Below are positions 13,214 to 19,276 of a stretch of 34,472 bases of DNA, piece after piece. The translations under genes were made by a program, and so were the position numbers. Each line of letters starts with the position of its first letter. The first letter of the stretch is position 1. The notes under the pieces are model-generated. The model worked only from the letters and a program-made list of their open reading frames with translations, was not told where the DNA came from and made no database searches. Source of the DNA: Azoarcus sp. (GTDB taxonomy: Bacteria > Pseudomonadota > Gammaproteobacteria > Burkholderiales > Rhodocyclaceae); contig JAISPJ010000037.1 in the NCBI GenBank assembly GCA_031274995.1, positions 1-34,472 of the forward strand, written 5' to 3'.

Positions 13214-13289
13214 GGGGGTATAGCTCAGTTGGTAGAGCAGCGGACTCTTAATCCGTAGGTCGTAGGTTCGAATCCTACTGCCCCTACCA
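13214..13289 (+). tRNA. tRNA-Lys (anticodon CTT)
   Basis: A 76-nt cloverleaf with CCA encoded. The acceptor stem pairs GGGGGTA with TGCCCCT and contains two G-U wobbles. The D-arm is TAGCTCAGTTGGTAGAGCA. The anticodon arm is GCGGA-CTCTTAA-TCCGT, giving CTT, which reads AAG (Lys). The T-arm is GTAGG-TTCGAAT-CCTAC. The discriminator is A, followed by CCA at 13287-13289. It is a single-gene transcription unit by appearance, at the left border of the accessory patch. Confidence 0.97.
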
Positions 13290-13394
13290 GAAACACCACC
13301 AAAGTAGTTCAATATCAATAAAGGCGGTCTGTTCCCGGTTGTGTATATAATCCAGCCTGTAATGACTTTAATCTTGTAAAGCAGGCTCGTATCC

Positions 13395-14021
13395 ATGTCC
13401 TCAATTATTTCCGTTCACACCCGGCAGCACACCGTACTTCTCCGGCTAGTCGGGTTCCTGGCCATTTTCATGGCGATTGTGGCCGCGTTATGGTGGGGAT
13501 TGGATATGGGACAGGCCCCTGCCCCCAAACAGATGTCGACGCCCGACGAAAGCAGCAGCGTCCGTCTTCCGCCGGGCATGTCCGATCCGGCAAACGATGT
13601 CGATGTCTCTGTCGAAAACAATGTGCCTGTCAAGCCTGCCGATCCCGCGCCTGCGGTTTTGCAGGATCGCATTTCCAGCCTGCTTGCCCAAAACCAGGCA
13701 AGAGCGGTTTACTCCGGCAAAAAATCTCTCGAAGTCGAATTCCTGACAAAGGAAGGGGCAGTTTCGGATACTTATTCGGAAAGCGCCCTTTCACGCGAAG
13801 GGTGGAAACTGTCTGTCAGTTCGGATAAACAGGTCGCGGTACTGAGAAAAGGCGAAAGTGTCCATAACATCCCGATCGTTTATCATTCGTCCCCGGGAAA
13901 GAATAAACAAACATCGAAGCGGAAAAGGTGGAAAGGCTCCAACTATTCAAACATCAAATCGACAGGCGATCATGAAGATGTCGGTTATCTGAAGCAGAAA
14001 CGGCGCGGCACAAAAAAATAA
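13395..14021 (+). CDS. Uncharacterised single-pass membrane or secreted protein
   Basis: 208 residues with no family that I recognise. One hydrophobic segment near residues 16-35 (LLRLVGFLAIFMAIVAALWW) is preceded by a short positively charged end, so it is either a signal anchor or an uncleaved signal peptide. Next come a Pro/Ser/Asp-rich spacer (about 40-85), a compact region (about 88-155) with possible beta strands, and a very basic tail (about 158-208, many Lys/Arg such as SKRKRWKG and KQKRRGTKK). A good -10 (TATAAT, 13346-13351) lies upstream without a clear -35. The leader carries a 6-bp inverted repeat, AGCCTG/CAGGCT. It sits alone between tRNA-Lys and the toxin-antitoxin genes and may be a recent acquisition. 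Confidence 0.6.
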   Translation: MSSIISVHTRQHTVLLRLVGFLAIFMAIVAALWWGLDMGQAPAPKQMSTPDESSSVRLPPGMSDPANDVDVSVENNVPVKPADPAPAVLQDRISSLLAQNQARAVYSGKKSLEVEFLTKEGAVSDTYSESALSREGWKLSVSSDKQVAVLRKGESVHNIPIVYHSSPGKNKQTSKRKRWKGSNYSNIKSTGDHEDVGYLKQKRRGTKK

Positions 14022-14118
14022 GTGCGCGGGCCAAGACCGATGAGCGCAATGCCATACATTTTATCCGCTGCCTGGCGGGTTCCTCTGGCGACAAGCCCCC
14101 CCGCGCCCATAGTATGGT

Positions 14119-14430
14119 TCATACGGTGGCGGGTTCTGCCGTCACAGTGAGTTTCAGGCCAAGGGCAGCGCACACGCGGGAAATCGTGTCAAACCGTGGC
14201 TGGCTGGAAGGGCGTAGAGCCTTGTACAGCGCCTCACGGGAAATCCCGGACGCTTTGGCTATCTCGCTCATGCCGCGAGCACGCGCGATGTCGCCAAGGG
14301 CTTCAGCAAGCGCAGCAGGGTCGTTTTCTTCCAGCACAATGGTGAGGTATTCGGCAATGGCCTGACCGTCCGTCAGGTGTTCGGCTACATCGAATACCGG
14401 CAGGTCAGAGATTTTGGTTTTCTTGGTCAT
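14119..14430 (-). CDS. HigA-type antitoxin (putative addiction module antidote)
   Basis: 103-residue helix-turn-helix protein matching the antidote half of the HI1419/HI1420-type modules. The N-terminus (DLPVFDVAEHLTDGQAIAEYL) is the family's typical opening. It is followed by a Xre/Cro-like HTH (about 50-85: GMSEIAKASGISREALYKAL) and a final FDTISRVCAALGLKL segment. It should bind and neutralise the upstream toxin and repress the shared promoter. A strong GGAGG lies about 9 nt before the ATG, inside the toxin's last codons. The toxin stop and this start are 3 bp apart, the usual toxin-first arrangement of higBA. Confidence 0.88.
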   Translation of the reverse strand: MTKKTKISDLPVFDVAEHLTDGQAIAEYLTIVLEENDPAALAEALGDIARARGMSEIAKASGISREALYKALRPSSQPRFDTISRVCAALGLKLTVTAEPATV

Positions 14431-14433
14431 GCT

Positions 14434-14730
14434 TCAGTCCTCCAAGGTTGCAGCAAGCTCGATGGCTTGCGCAATGTCTGTGCTTTGCATGGATTTGTCC
14501 CCGCCGCCAAGCATCACGATCAGCGCATCGCCACGCATCGTGTAGTACATGCGCCAACCGGGGCCGAAGAATTCGCGCATCTCCCACACGTTTTCACCCA
14601 CAGGCTTCACGTCGCCCAAGTTGCCGTTGCTGACCTTTTTCAGCCGCCGTACAAGGCGGCGATGCGTCATTCCGTCTTTGATACCGGAAAGCCACTCAAC
14701 GAACCGGGGGAGCATTCGGACGGTGCACAT
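14434..14730 (-). CDS. HigB/RelE-type toxin (addiction module killer protein)
   Basis: 98 residues, the normal size for the HI1419-type RelE/ParE-superfamily toxin. The pattern is clear: F.EWLSGIKD near the start, RRLKKVSNGNLGDVKPVGENVWEMR in the middle, GPGWRMYY, and the LGGGDKSMQSTDIAQA end. Family members are ribosome-dependent mRNA endonucleases; this one is predicted only. I start at ATG 14730 (MCTVRMLPRF); the open frame to 14817 runs through the promoter. All conserved parts are present and no frameshift is seen, so the module looks functional. The predicted transcription start is within 1-2 bases of this ATG. Confidence 0.86.
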   Translation of the reverse strand: MCTVRMLPRFVEWLSGIKDGMTHRRLVRRLKKVSNGNLGDVKPVGENVWEMREFFGPGWRMYYTMRGDALIVMLGGGDKSMQSTDIAQAIELAATLED

Positions 14731-14737
14731 GACCCGG

Positions 14738-14765
14738 ATTGTAATCACTCGATTACACAAGTCAA
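14738..14765 (-). promoter_or_regulatory. Promoter and operator of the higBA-type module
   Basis: Read on the minus strand: TTGACT (plus-strand 14760-14765, 5/6), 16-bp spacer, TACAAT (14738-14743, 5/6). A perfect inverted repeat, TGTAATC-ACTC-GATTACA, occupies 14740-14757, covering the spacer and part of the -10. It is positioned to act as the operator for autorepression by the HTH antitoxin. Confidence 0.65.
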
Positions 14766-15024
14766 TCAAAACCGCAAACTTTGTGCCGATTTTGTGCAAC
14801 TTTTGCGTGCGATACAAAATCTTTGGTACGGCCTCATGAAATGGAAAGCGGCCAGCAGACAGAACCGCGTCGACGTCGCACTCGGCAAAGCAATGTGCCA
14901 GAACGCGCCCATCGTCGAGTTCCCGAACGGAAAGCGTCAGTCCTTTGTTGTCGTGCGCCGGGCATCATGCCCGCCATTGTTTGGCGCACCCCGTGCGTAC
15001 TCATCTCGCTCCGTGCTGTTTTGC

Positions 15025-15053
15025 TTAATTCGCATGCGTGATTCACGTATAAT
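15025..15053 (+). promoter_or_regulatory. Promoter of the second toxin-antitoxin module
   Basis: A perfect -10, TATAAT (15048-15053), lies 6 nt before the toxin ATG at 15060. Only a weak -35 (TTAATT, 15025-15030) sits 17 bp upstream. Two candidate operator repeats overlap it: the palindrome CGCATGCG (15031-15038) and GATT/AATC (15040-15054). Confidence 0.5.
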
Positions 15054-15059
15054 CATGTT

Positions 15060-15359
15060 ATGAGAACGCTTGTCGAACTTCCAACATTCAGAAAGCAGGC
15101 TGAAGCCATTTAGAGTGAATCCGAGTACGAAGCCTTTACTTTCTGGTTGGCTCAGAACCCGGAAGCCGGGGATGTTGTCCCCGGTACGCGGGGCGGGCGC
15201 AAGGTACGTTGGAAACGCGCCGGGAGCGGAAAGAGCGCAGGTACGCGGGTGATTTACTACCACTTGGTTGCGCGTGAACAGATTCTCCTCGTTGCGGCCT
15301 ACGCCAAGGCCGAACGGGAGAACATGCCAGCCCGCGAAATCACGAAGCTGGTTGACTGA
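15060..15359 (+). pseudogene. RelE/HigB-type toxin gene interrupted by an in-frame amber codon
   Basis: The frame from ATG 15060 reads MRTLVELPTFRKQAEAI, then TAG at 15111-15113 (codon 18), then SESEYEAFTFWLAQ and on through NPEAGDVVPGT, GARKV-like GGRKVRW, GTRVIYYH and LLVAAYAKAERENM to a TGA at 15357-15359. Everything on both sides of the TAG matches the roughly 100-residue RelE-type toxin family in one unbroken frame, and the family usually has Trp or a similar residue here, so TGG to TAG is the simplest explanation. A late restart (a TTG at 15147 lies in frame) would lose the first 29 residues. The partner antitoxin follows 10 bp downstream and is intact. Confidence 0.85.
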
Positions 15360-15369
15360 AGGAAAAGCC

Positions 15370-15717
15370 ATGAAACAGAAGCCGATTACCACCCTTGAAG
15401 AGTTTGACGGGATCGACGTAGAAGCCGTTGCAGCGGCCTTTGAGGCAGATGCAGGGGAAGCATTGCCGGGGTTGCGCGAGGCGCTAGGAGAAGCCAAGAG
15501 GGGCGAATTTGCCCGCATTACCACGCCAGAGCAAATGCTCTTGCGCGAGGCGCGTAAAATCACAGGGCTGTCTCAAGGCGAGTTTGCCCGCCGTATTGAT
15601 ACCCCCGTGGCAACCTTGCGTGGATGGGAACAGGGACGCTTTTCGCCGCCCGGAATTGCTACAGTATTGGCTCGGCTCATAACCAAGCATCCTGACTTGG
15701 CAGAGGATTTACACTGA
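15370..15717 (+). CDS. NadS/HigA-like helix-turn-helix antitoxin (partner toxin disrupted)
   Basis: 115 residues. The C-terminal half (about 62-108) is a Xre-type HTH: LREARKITGLSQGEFARRIDTPVATLRGWEQG is the family's recognition region. The N-terminal part (ALPGLREALGEAKRGEFARITTP) is typical of NadS-like antitoxins partnered with RelE-type toxins. AAGGA (15359-15363) lies 6 nt before ATG 15370, a good ribosome-binding site. The gene is complete although its toxin carries a stop codon. It may persist as a repressor of its own promoter or as a neutraliser of related incoming toxins; this is inference. Confidence 0.88.
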   Translation: MKQKPITTLEEFDGIDVEAVAAAFEADAGEALPGLREALGEAKRGEFARITTPEQMLLREARKITGLSQGEFARRIDTPVATLRGWEQGRFSPPGIATVLARLITKHPDLAEDLH

Positions 15718-15744
15718 TTACCGTATGAACCATAAACGCAAACC

Positions 15745-15860
15745 TGGACACAAAAATCGCTGGCTTCCCTTGGACGTGCCTGGACATTATAGGACGAAAA
15801 AAAACCCGCATTCAAGCGGGTTTCATGGCGTTCTTTAGATTCCGTTGGACATGCTTGGAC
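15745..15860. repeat. Phased TGGAC boxes flanking the mnmE terminator (possible attachment-site remnant)
   Basis: TGGAC occurs at 15745, 15771, 15781, 15846 and 15856, with AGGAC at 15791. Within each group the boxes are exactly 10 bp apart (15771/15781/15791 and 15846/15856), one helical turn. The longer units CTTGGACGTGCCTGGACATT and GTTGGACATGCTTGGACGCT are imperfect direct repeats, one on each side of the terminator hairpin. Same-face arrays of short boxes are what tyrosine-recombinase arm sites look like. No integrase is present in the window. Confidence 0.45.
15797..15823 (-). terminator. Rho-independent terminator of mnmE
   Basis: On the minus strand, AAACCCGC-TTGAAT-GCGGGTTT forms a perfect 8-bp stem with a 6-nt loop and runs into eight Ts. 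It lies 44 bp after the mnmE stop. It could also weakly act on the antitoxin transcript arriving from the other side, though that side lacks a T-run. Confidence 0.85.
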
Positions 15861-15866
15861 GCTATG

Positions 15867-17237
15867 TTATTTCCCGATACAAAACCGGCTGAAAATCTCG
15901 CCAAGAAGATCGTCCGGGGTAGATTCGCCGGTGATTTGCGAAAGAGCGTTTTGCGCGAGGCGCAGGTTTTCGGCGAAGAGTTCGAGCGCAGGCGCGGGGA
16001 TTTCGAGTTCGGCGTGAGCGAAGGCAAGGCGCTCCGCAGCGGTATCGATTGCCCGCAAATGGCGCTCGCGGGCAACAAATGTGTCCTCCGCGTCTTGCCA
16101 GCCCGCGATTTCCAGCAAGGTCGCCTCCAGCAGATCCAACCCCTGCCCTGTCTTGGCGGACAGTGAAATGACGGTCCCTTCCACGCCGCCGATACCCTGC
16201 GGGTGTTTCTCCGGTGCCTCATGGGTGAGGTCGATCTTGTTCCTCACAACAATGCGGGGCAGCTTTTCGGGGAGTTTTTCCAGAATGGCGTGATCGTCCG
16301 GTGTCAGACCCAGACGCGCATCGGCCAGAAACAACGCAAGGTCGGCCTCGGAGATGGCTTTCCAGGTGCGGGCGATACCGATTTTTTCGACTTCGTCGCC
16401 AGCTTCCCGCAAACCGGCGGTGTCGATGATGTGCAACGGGATGCCGTGGATTTGTATCGAGGATTTGAGCGCGTCGCGCGTCGTGCCGGGAGTGGCGGTA
16501 ACGATGGCGAGGTCATCGCCGGAGAGTTGGTTCAGCAGCGAGGATTTGCCGACGTTGGGCTGGCCGATGAGGACAACGGAAAGGCCGGCCTGTAGCAGTT
16601 TGCCCCGCCTCGCCCTGGCGCGGACTTCCCGGAGGCGCCCATCAAGGCTGGCGATGCGGTTGAAGGCGTCGGCCTGCCGGAGAAAGTCGATTTCTTCTTC
16701 GGGGAAATCAAGCGTGGCTTCAACGAGCATCCGCAGATCGGTGAGTTCTTTCACCAACTCGTGCACGGCGCGGGAAAATTCACCCGAGAGAGAACGCACG
16801 GCACTTTTGGCGGCGGCGGCGGTCGAGGAGTCGATGAGCTCGGCAACGGCTTCGGCCTGGGCAAGATCAAGTTTGCCGTTGAGGAAGGCACGGCGGGTGA
16901 ATTCGCCCGGTTCGGCCAGCCGCGCGCCGAGTTCGAGGCAGCGGGCAAGCAACAGGTTCATGACGACCGGCCCGCCGTGACCGTGCAGTTCCAGTATGTC
17001 TTCGCCGGTAAAAGAGGCCGGAGCGGGAAAAAAGAGAGCCAGACCGCTGTCGACGGGGCTGCCATCGGCAGCCCTGAAATCGGTGCGCATGGCATGGCGC
17101 GGCACGGGTGACTTGCCCGTGATCGCGGCAGCAAAGGCAGCCAGGCCACTGCCGGAGACGCGGACGATCCCCACTCCGCCACGTCCGGCAGGCGTGGCAA
17201 TGGCAGCAATGGTGTCAGGTACGGGAAGAGAATTCAT
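15867..17237 (-). CDS. mnmE: tRNA modification GTPase MnmE
   Basis: With MnmG it installs the 5-carboxymethylaminomethyl group on wobble uridine-34. 456 residues, normal length. The N-terminal folate-binding domain (about 1-120) opens with [21 protein letters not shown]. The G domain (about 216-380) shows [21 protein letters not shown] and NKID. The C-terminus ends FCIGK, with the conserved catalytic Cys. The gene starts 7 bp after the zeta-like gene stop, so it probably shares that transcript. It is followed by a strong terminator. The last 18 coding bases correspond to the place where SGI1-type islands integrate in other bacteria. Confidence 0.97.
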   Translation of the reverse strand: MNSLPVPDTIAAIATPAGRGGVGIVRVSGSGLAAFAAAITGKSPVPRHAMRTDFRAADGSPVDSGLALFFPAPASFTGEDILELHGHGGPVVMNLLLARCLELGARLAEPGEFTRRAFLNGKLDLAQAEAVAELIDSSTAAAAKSAVRSLSGEFSRAVHELVKELTDLRMLVEATLDFPEEEIDFLRQADAFNRIASLDGRLREVRARARRGKLLQAGLSVVLIGQPNVGKSSLLNQLSGDDLAIVTATPGTTRDALKSSIQIHGIPLHIIDTAGLREAGDEVEKIGIARTWKAISEADLALFLADARLGLTPDDHAILEKLPEKLPRIVVRNKIDLTHEAPEKHPQGIGGVEGTVISLSAKTGQGLDLLEATLLEIAGWQDAEDTFVARERHLRAIDTAAERLAFAHAELEIPAPALELFAENLRLAQNALSQITGESTPDDLLGEIFSRFCIGK

Positions 17238-17244
17238 CCCTGTA

Positions 17245-18024
17245 TCATTTGCCTTTCAGCCGGTTTGCCGACAGGCGCACAAATTTCCCGTTTTTCCGGC
17301 TCACCACAAGGGAAGTCCGGGTCTGGATGGCGATTTGCCGCGCCGCTTCCGCCGCCCGTTGCAACGCGGCATGGGAGCCGCGCAAGTCCACGTCGTTCGA
17401 GGCAGTCAGATCACTGTACGTCAGGGAACGCCAAGGTGGTGCATGGGGAGACTCCGCGAGCCGGTAGCGCCATGCCGTTGCCGACCAGCGTTTTTTGATG
17501 AAATGCGTAGGGTTTTCCCCGAATTCCAGGAAGCGCGGCTGCTCCACGGAATTGTCATACACCACCCAGGCATCGGCGCTTTTTCGGTAGTATTTTTCAA
17601 AATTGGAGAGACCTGTCGCGTAATGCCTGCGGACAATGTCTTCGGGAATGCCGTGCCCGCCCTGCCGCACCCGTTCGACCACGCGGGCAACGGCAATGTC
17701 GGCATTGGCAAGGCACAGGAAGTACAGATTGACCCGGTAGCCCAACTTTTGCCACTTCCAGATGAGAGGCACATAGCCAAGACCGGAGAGCGTCGTCTCG
17801 AACGCGAAGGACTCGCCGCGCCGGGAGCGAGCGTGGATTTCTTCCAGCATCAGGCGGCTCGCGCGGGTAAGCGCGTCCTTGGGCGCGAAGGGAGACAAGC
17901 CGGCGGCAATCAGGTCGGCATTGATGAAGCGCGTGCAGGCGGCTTCTTCAGGAAGGAACGAACGCGCGAAGACGGTTTTCCCCGCGCCGTGAGGTCCGGC
18001 AATGATGATGATTTTCTTGGGCAT
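17245..18024 (-). CDS. Zeta-toxin-like P-loop kinase family protein
   Basis: 259 residues. The N-terminal P-loop kinase domain begins [17 protein letters not shown] (Walker A, residues 10-17) and continues with [14 protein letters not shown], the [12 protein letters not shown] block and [18 protein letters not shown]. This is the pattern of chromosomal 'zeta toxin family' proteins; true zeta toxins phosphorylate UDP-N-acetylglucosamine, which is not shown for this branch. Residues 200-259 form an extra C-terminal region ([16 protein letters not shown], then [14 protein letters not shown]) that could be an attached antitoxin-like or regulatory element. No separate epsilon-type antitoxin gene is adjacent. 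It lies 7 bp upstream of mnmE, an unusual partner. Confidence 0.82.
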   Translation of the reverse strand: MPKKIIIIAGPHGAGKTVFARSFLPEEAACTRFINADLIAAGLSPFAPKDALTRASRLMLEEIHARSRRGESFAFETTLSGLGYVPLIWKWQKLGYRVNLYFLCLANADIAVARVVERVRQGGHGIPEDIVRRHYATGLSNFEKYYRKSADAWVVYDNSVEQPRFLEFGENPTHFIKKRWSATAWRYRLAESPHAPPWRSLTYSDLTASNDVDLRGSHAALQRAAEAARQIAIQTRTSLVVSRKNGKFVRLSANRLKGK

Positions 18025-18138
18025 TCCGGTTCTTGTTCGTCCAAGTCCAGCCGCAGCAGCCTGAGTGAGACCGAGGCGGTAATCATTTCATGCGCACGTC
18101 AGAACGGCAAGCACACAAAACAAAATATGTTTTCTGCA

Positions 18139-19251
18139 TCACCCGCGCACCCCGTGCCGTTCCAGCAGCAGGCCGGACTCGAGATGGCCGGTATAGGGAA
18201 ACTGGTCGAACACAGCCGCCGCCACGACGCGATGGGTGGATTGGAGCGCACCGACGTTCTCAACCAGCGTCACGGGATTGCATGAAATGTAGGACACATG
18301 GCCAAAACCTCGTGCCAGCTCCAAAGTTGGCGCATCCAGGCCTGCTCTGGGCGGATCGACGAAAAGTGTCGAGAAGCGGTAGGTATCAAGGTCGATATTC
18401 TGTTCATGGAGCCGCCGGAAGACGCGCTCACGCGCCAGCGCGGCGCTGATTTCATTGCTCGCCATCCGTGCCAGCGCAACGTTTTCCATGCCATTGGCTT
18501 CCAGACCCCAACGCGCGGCGGCGACCGATGTTTTGCTCAACTCGGTGGCGAGCACCTTGCCGAACAGCGGTGCCAGTGCCACGGTGAAATTGCCGTTTCC
18601 ACAATAAAGTTCCAGCAGGTCGCCGCCCCGCCCCGCAACCTGCGTGCGCGCCCAGCCGAGCATGGCACGATTGATTTCACCATTGGGCTGGGTAAAACCG
18701 CCCTCAACCTGGCGGGTACGCAGGCGCAGGCCATCGACTTCGATTTCTTCTTCCAGCCAGTCACGGCCAATCACGATTTTCTGTCCCCGGCTGCGCCCGA
18801 CCACCTGTACGCCAAGATCGGTGGCAAACGTATGCGCAGAGGCTTCCCATTCGGCGTCGAGCCGCCGGTGATAGATGAGGCCCACCAGCGCCTCGCCTTT
18901 CAGAGTGGTCAGAAAATCGACCTGGAAAATGCGCCGCCGCAGAGTTTCGTCGGCCTGCAAACGCGCTCGCAGCTTTGGCATCAGGGTGCGGACAAGATCC
19001 ACGGCAGGCGGAAAATCGTCCACCGGCACAGCGCGGCGCGGGTCGGCAGGATCGAACATCGCGTAATCAAGCCTCTCTCCCGTGTGCCATAAACGGAACT
19101 CTGCCCGAAGCCGGTAGCCGAGCGGTTGCGAAGCAAACACTTGCGGCGCGGGAACGGTCACGCCCGCAGCGGCGAACACGCGGCAAAAACTTTCTACCTT
19201 GTCGGCGAGCAGGAGGGAATAACGGGCGGGGTCGATGCGGGAGAGTGGCAA
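18139..19251 (-). CDS. trmA: tRNA (uracil-54-C5)-methyltransferase TrmA
   Basis: Makes ribothymidine-54 in the T-loop of tRNAs using S-adenosylmethionine. 370 residues, matching the E. coli enzyme's size. Motifs: GFTQPNGEINRAM, LLELYCGNGNFTVALA (SAM site), FVDPPRAGLD, and YISCNP with the nucleophilic Cys. It lacks the TRAM domain and Cys-rich iron-sulfur site seen in the paralogue RlmD at 28048-29373, which separates the two. The start at ATG 19251 (MPLSRIDPARY) is 25 bp after the glycosyltransferase stop on the same strand. No strong Shine-Dalgarno sequence is visible. Confidence 0.93.
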   Translation of the reverse strand: MPLSRIDPARYSLLLADKVESFCRVFAAAGVTVPAPQVFASQPLGYRLRAEFRLWHTGERLDYAMFDPADPRRAVPVDDFPPAVDLVRTLMPKLRARLQADETLRRRIFQVDFLTTLKGEALVGLIYHRRLDAEWEASAHTFATDLGVQVVGRSRGQKIVIGRDWLEEEIEVDGLRLRTRQVEGGFTQPNGEINRAMLGWARTQVAGRGGDLLELYCGNGNFTVALAPLFGKVLATELSKTSVAAARWGLEANGMENVALARMASNEISAALARERVFRRLHEQNIDLDTYRFSTLFVDPPRAGLDAPTLELARGFGHVSYISCNPVTLVENVGALQSTHRVVAAAVFDQFPYTGHLESGLLLERHGVRG

Positions 19252-19276
19252 GGGGGTTGGATCCGTTTACCGCGTT

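Larger units (their letters stand above)
14731..15059. other. Intergenic region between two divergent toxin-antitoxin modules
   Basis: These 329 bases separate the two toxin starts and carry both promoters. An inverted repeat, GATTTTGT/ACAAAATC, spans about 14788-14821. A plus-strand ORF at 14836-15063 is open, but it has no ribosome-binding site and no recognisable family, and it runs through the second promoter. I see no other gene. Confidence 0.5.

Noticed and set aside
14810-14819. CGATACAAAA repeated at 15875-15884 in the mnmE 3' end, as a possible second attachment core
   Set aside because: Only 10 bases match and the flanks differ, so chance is a reasonable explanation.
14836-15063. 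A 75-codon plus-strand ORF between the toxin-antitoxin modules
   Set aside because: No ribosome-binding site or family resemblance, and it runs through the promoter of the second module.
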